DNA of 23,998 nucleotides from Chaetomium olivaceum (Eukaryota > Ascomycota > Sordariomycetes > Sordariales > Chaetomiaceae). The position numbers and the translations under genes were made by a program. A model generated the notes under the pieces. The model saw only the letters and a list, made by a program, of their open reading frames with translations. It was not told the origin of the DNA and made no database searches. Each line of letters starts with the position of its first letter. Within the stretch, counting starts at the first letter, position 1. This document shows, in pieces, positions 1-9,440 of the stretch. The stretch is taken from contig JAYWVB010000109.1 in assembly GCA_039881045.1 (NCBI GenBank), positions 1 through 23,998 of the forward strand. Direction: 5' to 3'.

Positions 1-1142
1 GAGATGGCCACGTCGGTAACCGGCCTCAACGTGGGCACGGCCTGCGAGATCAGCCAAGCGCCGCCCACCATCCCCAGCGAGAACAGCACGTTGGCGTACT
101 TCCTTGACCCCCACACCCAGCCACCCAGCTCCTCGAACGCTGACGAGGCGCCTAGCAGCGTTCCTCTCAGCACCATCGACACTAGTTGCGCCGCGGCAAT
201 GGCCAGGCCCGCCAGGTACGGCGGTATCCCGCGCTGTTCACCCCCGCTCGCGTTGGTGTACTTTACCAACGCCGCGATCGCTGCAACGAGCACTGCTTCC
301 AACCCGACCAGTAACACCCCGCGACTTATCCCAAGCGCCTCATACACTGTATCAGGCCGCCTTGCCTTTACCTCCCCCTTCCCATCCGCCATTCCATTCC
401 CCACCCCCTTTCCCTTCTCATTCCCATCCCCATCCCCATCCCCATGCCCCTTCCGCCCCCCTCTCCCACCCCCTTATCAGCACAACCACCAGCAGAAACA
501 CCACCACCACCACCACTACTACCTCGCGTCGGCATCCCCGCCCAGACAACCCCGCCCAGCACGGCGCCGACCAAGGCGTACCGGCCCGAGGCGACGCCGA
601 CGCCCAGCTGCGCGAGCACGGTGCCCGGACAGGCGCCCGACACGGCCATGCCGGCGCCGAGGAGGGCGCCGCCGAGGAGGTTGCCGCGGTACCGCGCGAG
701 GGCGGGGCCGGCGGCGGCTGGGTGGGAGGCGCGGCGCGCGGGGAGGGTGGTCAGGCCCAGGGTTTGGGAGGTGGTTACTAGGAGGCTGTGTTTGGGTGGG
801 GGGTGGTAAGTATGTATGTGAGTGAGTGAGTGAGTGAGTGAAAGGGGGGGAGGGGGGTTGGTTTGGGGGGTTGGTTTGGGGGGTTGGTTTGAGTTGGGGG
901 TTGTTTTGTTTTGTTTGTGTTCTGGGCTAGGCAAGGGGTGGGTGGTGGAGGGAAAGAAAGTTGAGAATAGAATATATGAAAGGAAACTGGAAGACATACG
1001 TGCTGCCGGCGGCGGCGGAGAGAAAGGTCTGCAGCATGGTGAAGTCGGTAAAGGTGAACTGGTGAATAATGATATCGGGGGCGTAGACGCCGGCGGTGGT
1101 TAGGGCGGCACCCATGGCGGCGCCGGTGAGTATGTTGTTCAT
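1..1142 (-). CDS. YeeE/YedE-family (DUF395) sulfur-transport membrane protein, 3' end beyond window
   Basis: Predicted multi-pass membrane protein of the YeeE/YedE family; bacterial members import thiosulfate or related sulfur species through conserved cysteines. Proposed exons on the minus strand are 1142-1000, 785-523 and 460 to beyond base 1, giving about 288 visible codons. The start MNNILTGAAMGAAL and the block LLGAGMAVSGACPGTVLAQ (about residues 89-107, Cys100) match the family as I know it. Further helices follow, including LLGASSAFEELGGW, before the window edge. Intron 1 (786-999) has donor GTATGT and acceptor CACAG. Intron 2 (461-522) has donor GTAGTA, a CTGAT branch and acceptor GAGAG; a single-base frameshift in the G-run is an alternative. 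Exon 3 begins with a Gly/Asp/Lys-rich linker. The first 48 residues hold no cysteine. It is transcribed away from the persulfide-dioxygenase-like gene. Family is confident, substrate is inferred. Confidence 0.85.
818..840. repeat. TGAG tetranucleotide repeat
   Basis: About six copies of TGAG inside intron 1 of the YeeE/YedE-like gene. It is a simple microsatellite with no further function visible. Confidence 0.85.
852..890. repeat. Three exact 13-nt G-rich repeats in an intron
   Basis: The 13-mer GGGGGGTTGGTTT occurs three times head to tail (852-864, 865-877, 878-890), flanked by more G runs (844-850 and 896-900). It lies in intron 1 of the YeeE/YedE-like gene, whose transcript carries the C-rich complement. 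The plus strand has enough G runs to form a G-quadruplex. Confidence 0.9.
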
Positions 1143-2771
1143 TGTGGCGGGTTTGAGGGGTGTGTTGTTGTGATGGTCAACCGCAGTGTTGCGATGAGTT
1201 GTTGAAGAAGCGCACCTGTAGATAGCTATGTATGCATGTATGTCCTAGCGGCCACTAAGGACGCCATGTCTGCACTCTTAAATCCTAACTAGCAAACATG
1301 CCACCGGACTGCAAATACTTCCGGTTCAGGGATGGCGGGCTGAAAAACCACGGATCAAAGGGATGTTCGGCCACCACTCAGTGGCAGGGGTGGCGTCTAG
1401 TGCCATCTTGTTAAAGGATTACGAATCGGGAATCAAAGGTGGTCGGGTTTATGGGTAAGGGTTAACTAGGTAAAGTTGAGCGAGTAGTGTAGACAAGGTA
1501 CCGTACTAGTGCGTTTCGTGGTGAAGTGGGCGAAGAGCATCCGACGGTCCGACGGTGATCGGTGATCGGTGTCAAGTCCAAGACCCTTAGCATGAAGCAT
1601 GCATGGAAGGAAGGAAGGTGGGTGAGAAACCTGTAACTCGCCGAAATGGTGGGTTCCCTGCAGCAGTCAGTGACTGCCCGACATGCCAACCATGGAAGTC
1701 TACACAGTAAAGCCCGGATTCGGCCACCACTCTCCAAGGACCCAGGGATCTTGCTCGCGTAGGGAGTGTGTATGTTCGCATACCACAGTCGAACCCGAGA
1801 ACCAAAGAGGAATGGTTCGAGAATGGTTCGGGGCTTGCTTCCAGGGCTGACCCGCCCCTCGGTAATTTCTAAAGGATTTCCAGGTTCCGATTTCCCCAAT
1901 TATTTTATGGTCGGCGAACTGCCAACCTTGAAACCCACCCATCCCCTCGGGCTCCTTCCTGCATTCTGCATTCTGCATTCTTGATGGATCCCGAGATCGA
2001 ACCTCGGCGTCAAGTGGAGCCCTCTTCGGGGACCCACAAATCCACGGCCCGTCCACGGCCCCATTGCGCGGCCCCATCCCGGTCGCGGTTCTCGGTGCAA
2101 GTCGCCGAACTACTGTATACAATGCCATTTTACGGAACTCGTCCGGTTACACGGCATCGGCTACGCACCGACAGCCCACAGCCGCCGACCGAACTTGGAA
2201 AAGCAGCAAATATGCTCAACAAACCCGAACCCTGGAATCGAGGTCGACCCTAACACCTTAGCCATAGCAACCATGCCATAACCAGGACCATGACCATGAT
2301 GCGATGATGGTGGCGACCCTTTGTTATCGGACGAATCACACCGGAAACGGACACTTTTCGGGATGATTATGAGCGAGTATACCTTCATCCACCCTGATCC
2401 GCCACCCATGATGTAGTGCAATAATGCCAACCCCCATCCCGTCGAACACCCCTCTACTTCGACGACGGCTCTCGGTCTTTGTTGAGACCAGCCGCTACCT
2501 TCATTGTCCCAGATCTCCCCGAGGATGGAGGTCGGCGATCTCGACTTGGGACCAGCTCGCCGGGTGTTATGCAGAACGGCAACTAAGGCGCCATGGAACA
2601 AGCTCCGGACTGAGAAGATGTCTACCCCTTGATTCTCGACTATCGAGGATTCAACAGACCAGAATATTATCTAGTACGCTGTGTATGCACTCAGGATCAC
2701 ATTCACAAATTAAATCCAACCCCGTCCAAACCAAACCTCCTGTTCAGCCGCTCGTACCCCCGACTATCACC
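1143..2771. promoter_or_regulatory. Divergent intergenic region between the two sulfur-type genes
   Basis: About 1.6 kb separates the two divergent start codons, so both promoters should lie here. The ORFs in it have no recognisable protein and no coding-like composition. It holds a short tandem repeat (1960-1980), small direct repeats such as GGTGATC near 1553-1570, and an in-frame open stretch (2424-2771) upstream of the metallo-beta-lactamase start. I saw no perfect CYS3-type ATGRYRYCAT site by eye. Confidence 0.5.
1960..1980. repeat. TGCATTC x 3 tandem repeat
   Basis: Three perfect copies of TGCATTC lie in the divergent intergenic region. No function is apparent. Confidence 0.9.
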
Positions 2772-3844
2772 ATGGAGCCCATTGTTCACACCGTCTTTGA
2801 GCCACAGACCGCAACTTGGCAGTACGTTGTAGCCGATCCTTCCACCAAATCCGCCGTCATTATCGATCCCGTCCTCGACTTCGACCCGGCTCGCAACGCC
2901 ATCTCCACCAAGTCTGCCGACGGCCTGCTCGCCCTGGTCAAGGAGGAGGGCTACGTGGTCGAGCATCTCCTCGAGACACACGCCCATGCCGACCATCTGA
3001 CGGCGGCAAAGTACCTCCAGACCCAGCTAGCCAAAGATGGAACAAAGCCCAAGATCGGTATTGGGAAGCGGATCGCCGAGGTCCAGGAGCGGTTTGCGAA
3101 GCGCTATGGTATCGCAAGAGAAGAGTATGAGGGTGCCTTTGACAAGTTGTTGGAGGATGATGAGATCTTCCACGTGGGGCAGCTCGAGGCAAAAGCTGTA
3201 CACCTGCCTGGACACACGCCAGATCATATGGGATATTTGATCGGAGGTGAGTCCCCCTGTCTCCTTGTCACAAAGTTGCCTCTCTGTCCCTGACACGGGG
3301 TTCACTCGAAATATGTGACCATCTTGTCCAACCATCTGTTAACGTCTCTAGAAAACATCTTCTGCGGCGACTCTATCTTTAACTCAGACGTCGGCTCTGC
3401 CCGCTGCGACTTCCCCGGCGGCAACGCCAACGACCTGTCAGTCCCCTCCCCTTTCCTTCTTACCGTTCACTCTAATACCAAGTAACCTCTACTCACTCTG
3501 CCCATTCAACACACAGCTACCAAACAGCCACCAAACTCTTCACCCTCCCCGCCACCTTCAAGATCTACACCGGCCACGACTACCCGCCCAAGACCCCACG
3601 CGCCACACCCCAAGCCGCCTCCACGGTCGCCGAGCAGATGGCGCACAACAAGCACCTCAAGTCCGGCACGTCCCAAGCCGACTTTGTCAGCTGGCGGACC
3701 GAGCGCGACGCCGCGCTGGCCGAGCCTCGATTGATCCACCAGGCCCTGCAGGTCAACATCCGCGCGGGGAGGCTGCGCGCGCGATGGCCTGCTGCATGTG
3801 CCTGTGAAGGTGGAGGCGGAGGGGTGGTGACTGGCTCAGGGTAA
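2772..3844 (+). CDS. Persulfide-dioxygenase-like metallo-beta-lactamase (ETHE1/Blh type), 3' end frame-shifted
   Basis: Metallo-beta-lactamase-fold protein of the ETHE1/Blh persulfide dioxygenase group, which oxidises glutathione persulfide to sulfite with a mononuclear iron. Exons are 2772-3246, 3352-3436 and 3517-3844; introns have GTGAGT/CTAG and GTCAGT/ACACAG ends. The start sits in a strong CACCATGG context. Metal ligands are visible: THAHADH (His70, His72, Asp74, His75), His148 in HLPGHTP, Asp165 in FCGDSIF and His207 in YTGHDYPP. The C-terminal half has WRTERDAALAEPRL and HQALQVNIRAGRL, a pattern I associate with this fungal family. As read it is 295 residues. After RAGRL the frame gives an unlikely Gly-rich tail, whereas the +1 frame gives DGLLHVPVKVEAEGW and a stop at 3828-3830. 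A glyoxalase II-like hydrolase is the less likely alternative. Confidence 0.9.
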
Positions 3845-5419
3845 TCAAGTTGTTTGTTGTAAGACACGCCCAGGCACCATAACCAGGAGCAGCAACAGTG
3901 GCAATGGCAATGGCAGTGGCGATGTGTGTGTGATGGTTTCACAGACGTACGAGTGAGTTAGTTTTACAAATACCACATCACATCTGTTTACCCAAATCCC
4001 CCCAATATCCAATATGCCCCCCTGCCCGGGATACCCGGGTAATATGTGACGGGGTGCCCTGAACCGGCGACCGACGCGGCGATCGCACACAAGGCTCGCA
4101 ACCAACAGCAGTGACAACAAACACCCGGTTGCGACCACCGCCAAAAAGCAGGTGACCCCATTGCGGCCCCTCCCGTCCACAACCCACCACACCCACCACA
4201 CGCACACCCCCCCTCCCCGCCAGGTCTCAAACGAAATGAGACCCTATCTGTTGCCTGTCTAGTGTATGTATGTATGGAGCAAAAAAAAAAACGCAACTAT
4301 TGACGCACCGCGATCGCCCAACTGCAACCGTGTGGCTGGAGGCTGTCGGTTGTCCCTGGGAGCCGTGCCGAAGGGCAGCAAACATGCCGAGAACCCGGCA
4401 CCAACAGCAACTGGAGAAATTAGGACCGTGCAGCTGCTTGACGCTGGGAGCAACCACACAGCACGACACCACCCTTAAGGTACACAGTAGGGCGTGAGAC
4501 ACAGCAGGAACTGGACTAGGATGGTGTGATCAGATATTCATTTCATTTCAACTCGACTCATGTTGCTGCAGCACATCTTCGCCGGCTCGAGATAGTTAGG
4601 TGGGGGTAGTTGAGTGTAGTGTGTGTGACACAAGGACGCACAAACAACACAACAACCACCACACAACCCCGGGCCAGCCCCCAATTAGGTAGTAAGACCC
4701 TCCATCCGCATCGAGGCCTCCTCCCTTCCCCCCCCACGTTTGCTTGCCCTCTCTCACGAATCTCCCAAATCCTTCTCGCCCCTGCCTCCCATACAGTGTA
4801 TACTCAACTCAGTAAAGACTGACAAATCCATGCTCTGTTTCCCACCGTGCCTTCGCTCGACGCTCATGCATATACTAAAAAAGGAGTGACATGTCCATAC
4901 TCAGCCTCAAACGACGAGTACAGAACGGGGTATCTTGCCAAAAAAAGAATCCAAAACAAACAAACGCCACAAGCGGCATAAGACATTACACGTAAAGGAG
5001 TGTCGTGAAGTGATGATCGTAAACCCCCGTTCGTTTCCCGTTCCCATCTGCCCCGTCCCACTGGATGTCGACTCGAGATCAAACAACTGCCAGTGGAGTG
5101 CGTAGAACACAACACTTGCGGCGTCTGAACCCAAACAATCCAAAAACATGAAACGGAACAGTAACCGGTCCAATCCCATCCAAACCAAGCCCGAACCATT
5201 AATCCCATGTGCACTTTTCAAAGCCCTCCCATCATCCCGCCCTCCACCACCCGGCCTCAAACACCCAGCCAGGGGGGAGGAAGGGAGGGATGAAATCAAC
5301 CCAACAAACAATCCACATCTAAAAAAAAAAAAAAAAAAAGATTAAGCATTAGAAGCGAAGCGCACAACAACAAACCACAACCCCAAACCCCTGCCTCAGC
5401 TCACCTCATCTCATCTCAT
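3845..5419. other. Intergenic region, no gene seen
   Basis: About 1.6 kb lies between two converging genes. The ORFs here are short and compositionally odd (His/Thr/Pro or Cys/Trp-rich) with no family resemblance. Two CCCGGG hexamers sit 3 bases apart (4025-4030 and 4034-4039), and an A19 tract is at 5321-5339. It probably holds the 3' UTRs of both neighbours. Confidence 0.6.
5321..5339. repeat. A19 homopolymer tract
   Basis: Nineteen consecutive A on the plus strand, about 80 bases past the stop of the minus-strand GPI-protein gene, whose transcript would carry U19. It could be a chance homopolymer or a relic of a retro-inserted poly(A) tail. No target-site duplication was evident. Confidence 0.9.
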
Positions 5420-8159
5420 CTAAAGAAAGAACAGCGCAGCCAGCAACCCCGCCAGGGCACTCCCCAGCCCAGCCCTACCACCGGGTACAACCCTGCCAGC
5501 CGCCGCCGTAGCAAACGAGCTGGTAGCCGGCTGGCCGGTGGTGGATGTCTGGAAGGTGAGCGTACCCGTGGGGGTCGTCTCTCCACCGCTACCGCCGCCG
5601 CCGCCGCCTCCACCTCCACCGCTGCCGTCGCCGGTAGACGACGGGGCCGTCTCGCCCGGCGGGGTTTCGGTGTCGGTCTCGGAGCCGGTGGGTTCGGGCT
5701 CATCCGCGGTCGAGGTAGGCGCTGCCGTGGGCGTGGGCGTGAGGGTCGGGGTGGCCTCGGGCTCCGAGGACGACGGGGTTGGCTCCGGCTCGTCGGCGCT
5801 GCTGGTGGTGATGGGGATGGGGTCGGTCTCGGTGTTGGGCGGGGCCTGCGAAACGGACGAGATGGGCGGCAGCTGGGTCACCTGGCTCTGCGGCGGTCGC
5901 TCGCTGGACGACTGTTCCGGGTCGGACGGCCGGATGTTGCAGAACTCCCAGTATTCCTGAAACTCGGTTTCGAGGAACCGGCTGACCTTGAGGTCCGCGC
6001 CGTTGATTTCGCAGCACTCGATGCATCGCTCGTTGTAGTTGATGAAAGGACCGTCTTCCTCGCAAAGATCGTCGACTAGGCCGCGTCGCTGGACCTCGCG
6101 CATGGCGTTGTTGCATACGTCGAAGCAGATTGCGGGGGTGATTGTCTCGTCGCGCTTAGCGAGACGCAGGCTGCGGCCATAAGACCCCACGCTCGTGATG
6201 GTCGACGTCGGCTCGGGCGGGTAGTGGGTGATGTCGGTTTGCGACACCCAGTTACCCGTTGTGATGGTCGTCTTCTTGCCGTCAATCTTGGTGACGATCA
6301 CTTCCTTGGCGAAAATATCGTAGCTCAGGCCAAAGGCGTTGGGGTTGAGATCAAAGTATCCTTCGACCGGGGGGTAGTAGCTCGTCTCGTTGTCGGGCCA
6401 CACCACGGGATCAAAGTCCGGTGCCGGCTGGCAGTACCTGGAGTCGCACAAGTAGTCACGGCTCGGCGGCTCGGCCCACACGTTGCAGCCCTGGGGCTTC
6501 GGCACGTTGCAAACATATCCCGGGTCGCAGCCCCAAAGCTGGCGTTTTGTCGTCTGGGTGCGCGTGACCTGGCCCGAGTTTGTCGGAGCAGGGCATGCCG
6601 AAACTCCCTTCGTTACTGTTGACCCTGGAAGCGTAATGGTAACCGGAGGGAGGGTGGCGGTTGTCGTCTGGGTGACCGTGGGCCCGGGAATGACCGAGGT
6701 GATAACCTCCCCATCTTTGGTAACCGTGATGGTAATGGCAGGGAGGACCGTCGTGATGACGTCGGTGATGGTGGAGGCGGGAAGCGTCGTGACCTGTGTG
6801 ATGGTATCCGTGAGGGTGTTCGTGACGGTATCTGTGACCTCCCTCACCGTGGTCAAGGTGCTGACGGTGGTAAAGGTAGACACAGAAGTGGTCGTCACCA
6901 CCGATGTCTCTGTCGTATAGATGGTCGTGCTGTCGGTTACCGTGACGGGATACGAACTGACAAGCGTCACGACCTCGGTTATCGTGGTGCTGCTTGTCAA
7001 TGTTGTCGGCACAAATTCAGTAGTCGTGACGATATCCGTCAAAGTCGTCGGTACTACCACAGTTGTAGGCACCGCAACCGTCGTGGGAACAACCGTGACT
7101 ATGGTTGTCACAATGGTTGAAACAAAGGTCTCAGTCTCGGTTGTTGTTGCCCACTTGGTTGTCGTGCTAACCTCGCACTCCTTGGGGTGTCCCTTGCAAA
7201 CCGTTGTGGTTACGTAAACTGGGTAAGACTGGGAGAGTTAGCTAGGCAGCTGGCACAGGTCGAGCAACTTACTTTTGTGTACGTGGAGAACTCGGTTGTC
7301 GGCACCAATTTAGTAGTCGTGATGACATCGGTCAAAGTCGTCGGTACTACCACAGTTGTGGGAACCGCAACCGTCGTGGGAACCGCAACCGTCGTGGGAA
7401 CGACCGTGACGAAGGTTGAAACGATGGTCTCTGTCTCGGTTGTTGTTGCCCACTTGGTGGTCGTGCTAACCTCGCACTCCTCGGGATATCCCTTACAAAC
7501 CGTCGTGGTTTGGGTAACGGGGTAGGACTGGAAGAGTTAGCTGGGTAGTTATAGCGCGGGCCGAGTAACTTACTGTTGTGTACGTAGAGAACTCGGTTGT
7601 TGTGACGAACTCGGTGGTTCTGCTGTTGTTAGCGTGGCGAAGTTGCCAATGGACTGGACTGGCAAGCACTTACTCCTGTGTCACGGTGGCAGTGACCTCG
7701 ATTTCATTCGTTTGAGTTGTTGCCCAGCTCACAGTCTCGGTTACCTCAATCTCGTTGGTGTGAGTGGTTGCCCAGCTCACGGTGGCCGTCTCTGTGTCTG
7801 TGACTGTCTCTGTGTCGGTGACTGTCTCTGTGTCGGTGACCGTCACGGTAGAGGCCGGAACGGTTTCGCTGCTCTGCTGTCAGATGGGTCTGTGTAAACT
7901 AGATCAGGGTCGCATACGTTATAGTGACCGCCGGTTGAGTCTTGGTCTTTGTCTCCGTGTGTGTCTTGGTATGAACGAGGGTGACCGTCTTGGTCTTGCA
8001 ACATCCAAAACACTCGGTATCATAACCACCGTCTGGAACCTTATTTGGCCCGTCCGACTCCCCCGTCTCGTTCTTCTTCGGGAAATGCGCCTCCGTCGCA
8101 ATCGCAAGATGAACGAGGGACAGAGCCCCAAGGCCCTGTATGAGCCCCGTGAGAAGCAT
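5420..8159 (-). CDS. Secreted Thr/Ser-rich GPI-anchored cell-wall protein with duplicated modules
   Basis: Predicted surface glycoprotein of 849 residues, probably wall-bound or adhesin-like. Exons on the minus strand are 8159-7918, 7871-7674, 7619-7574, 7527-7273 and 7228-5420; the introns are only 44-54 nt, mostly GTAAGT with CTAAC branches. The N-terminus (MLLTGLIQGLGALSLVHLAIATEA) is a signal peptide. Next come Thr/Val-rich repeats, then a cysteine-containing domain (about 459-677, with WGCDPGYVCNVP, YLCDSRYC, ICFDVCNN and CIECCE). A Pro/Ser/Thr/Glu-rich stalk with a ten-glycine tract follows. The last roughly 24 residues are hydrophobic (GSALAGLLAALFFL), typical of a GPI signal. Two KR sites (TTKR-QLWGC and LAKR-DETIT) could be Kex2 cleavage points. 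The exon 1/2 junction is uncertain: donor GTATGC with acceptor GCAGAG keeps frame, and a phase-0 alternative exists. The cysteine domain family was not recognised. Confidence 0.82.
7011..7573 (-). repeat. Tandem duplication of an exon-intron module
   Basis: Two copies of a unit of about 295-300 bases, roughly 7011-7272 and 7309-7573, lie head to tail in the GPI-protein gene. Each covers a Thr-rich exon portion (CKGxPxECEVSTTTKWATTTETET followed by VPTTVAVPTT repeats) and the preceding short intron. Corresponding intron ends differ by 301 bases. The two introns (7229-7272 and 7528-7573) share donor GTAAGTT and the segment AGCTAACTCT near the acceptor. Exon 3 (TEFVTTTEFSTYTT) resembles the end of the same module. 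Confidence 0.9.
7693..7841 (-). repeat. Internal coding tandem repeats in exon 2 of the GPI-protein gene
   Basis: A 48-nt unit (peptide like TVSWATTxTNEIEVT) occurs twice at about 7693-7740 and 7741-7788. An 18-nt unit (peptide TDTETV) occurs three times at 7788-7805, 7806-7823 and 7824-7841. Differences are mostly third-base or conservative, so the repeats are maintained in frame. Confidence 0.9.
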
Positions 8160-8287
8160 TGTGTCGTACGCTGGGCCAGACGCGACGAACGAGGGAAGTA
8201 GTGTCAGACCAGAGCGAGCGTGAGAGCAGCGAGCGGGATGGGCAAAGGGCTCGGCGGAAGTCAAGAGAGGCTGCGGCGCGTGCCGAG

Positions 8288-8294
8288 CATATAA
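8288..8294 (-). promoter_or_regulatory. TATA-like element of the GPI-protein gene
   Basis: On the minus strand this reads TTATATG, about 130 bases upstream of the start at 8159. Position and sequence suit a core promoter, but one short AT-rich element in GC-rich DNA is weak evidence. Confidence 0.4.
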
Positions 8295-9424
8295 GGCTGG
8301 GTAAGCTCGGGGGGGGTATGTCCTCAGAGCGGAAATGACCCAGCTGCGTGGAGGCTTGGCAGGGCAACGAGATCACAGCCCAGCGGAGCAAGCAAACAGC
8401 TGCCGATGAGCGCCGTCGAGCAGTCCAGTCAATGGTAATAAATAGTATCCCCTTGCCGGGCTTTGCTCGATCAGTCTGGCGTCGAGTTTCGAGTTGACAA
8501 ACTCGCGACTTCGTAGCAAAGCTCCGAGAAAAGAGAAGCAGTTCTCGAGAACAAAGAAACAGCTGGGAAAGCTCCCAGCTCTCGGGAATCACACAATCCG
8601 CAGGAACTCGCGCGACGGGGAGGGTGTCCGGAATCAACGCACATCCCGCCTTTCCTATCATGGCAAGGTACAGCTGCCGGGGTGGAAGCTCTATACCCTT
8701 GCTCGTGGGGACAACAACCTCACCCACCGCAACCCAGTACCTGGGCATCTCGCCCCCCGCCCGGAAGACGGGAAGCCAATGAGGCGGGGGGTGATTCTCC
8801 CCGCCAGCCGCAGGCCCGAACAAGTCTGGCAGGAGTTGCGGCGACGCACCACGATTCCTCTCCAATGCTCATCCCAACGAGATGGCCATTGGGAGCAGAG
8901 TTACTGGATTGCGGTTGGCGATCTGCTGTCGGTGCGACTTGTTGTCCCGGTCCCGGACACGCCAGAGCCTCAACGGGTATGCCGCGTGGCAGCAGAGCGA
9001 GGGATGAGCAGACCGACTCAACGAGAGTAGCGAGTGAAATATTGCTGCCTTCCCATCGCCGCCAACAGCATCCAGCGAGTTGAACGTTGCACCCTTGGCC
9101 GGGGTTGATGAGTGGACAGGGACCGAAGACCAGGCTGGAAGCGGGTGCAATGATGACTGGTCGGTCAAGCCCCGGGAGGCTGAGCCGTCGACGGCTTGAC
9201 AGGCTCAACAGGGTGGCTCTTTTGGTGGTCAGCCCCTCCTTCACGGGAACCCGGAAGCGGGAGAGTCTCCTTGAGCCACACCATGCAGTCGATAAATTTG
9301 CTAAGGCGAGCCAGACTTTGGTTCCCCCGCACTGAGATCGAATGGGAAGCACGGCACGGCCGAGGATGGTCGCACTCAGAAATTATACGAACCCGGGTTC
9401 CTGAGAAATGATCATCTCTGATCT

Positions 9425-9440
9425 CACAGCAGCTGCTGTG
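9425..9440. other. Perfect 16-bp palindrome with CAGCTG core
   Basis: CACAGCAGCTGCTGTG equals its own reverse complement. It contains an E-box type CAGCTG core and lies in the long divergent intergenic region, so it could be a dimeric transcription-factor site. Confidence 0.4.

Noticed and set aside
4..825. Plus-strand His/Pro/Arg-rich ORFs at the left edge
   Set aside because: They mirror the YeeE/YedE-like exons on the other strand and show only low-complexity composition.
1985..2012. tRNA T-arm-like sequence (minus strand GAGGTTCGATCTCGG)
   Set aside because: The stem does not pair correctly around a TTCRANY loop, and no acceptor stem or anticodon arm was found at the right distance.
3765..3844. 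Programmed ribosomal frameshift at the metallo-beta-lactamase end
   Set aside because: No slippery heptamer or downstream structure stands out, and similar breaks in unrelated genes favour sequence error.
4025..4039. Paired CCCGGG hexamers as a regulatory site
   Set aside because: Too short, in GC-rich DNA between converging 3' ends, where an operator is unlikely.
6483..7525. Long plus-strand Val/Thr-rich ORFs
   Set aside because: They are antisense images of the Thr-rich repeats; the minus frame has the signal peptide, splice sites and GPI signal.
8041..8865. 274-codon minus-strand ORF overlapping the 5' end of the GPI-protein gene
   Set aside because: It overlaps the signal-peptide exon in another frame, has no family resemblance, and extends into promoter DNA.
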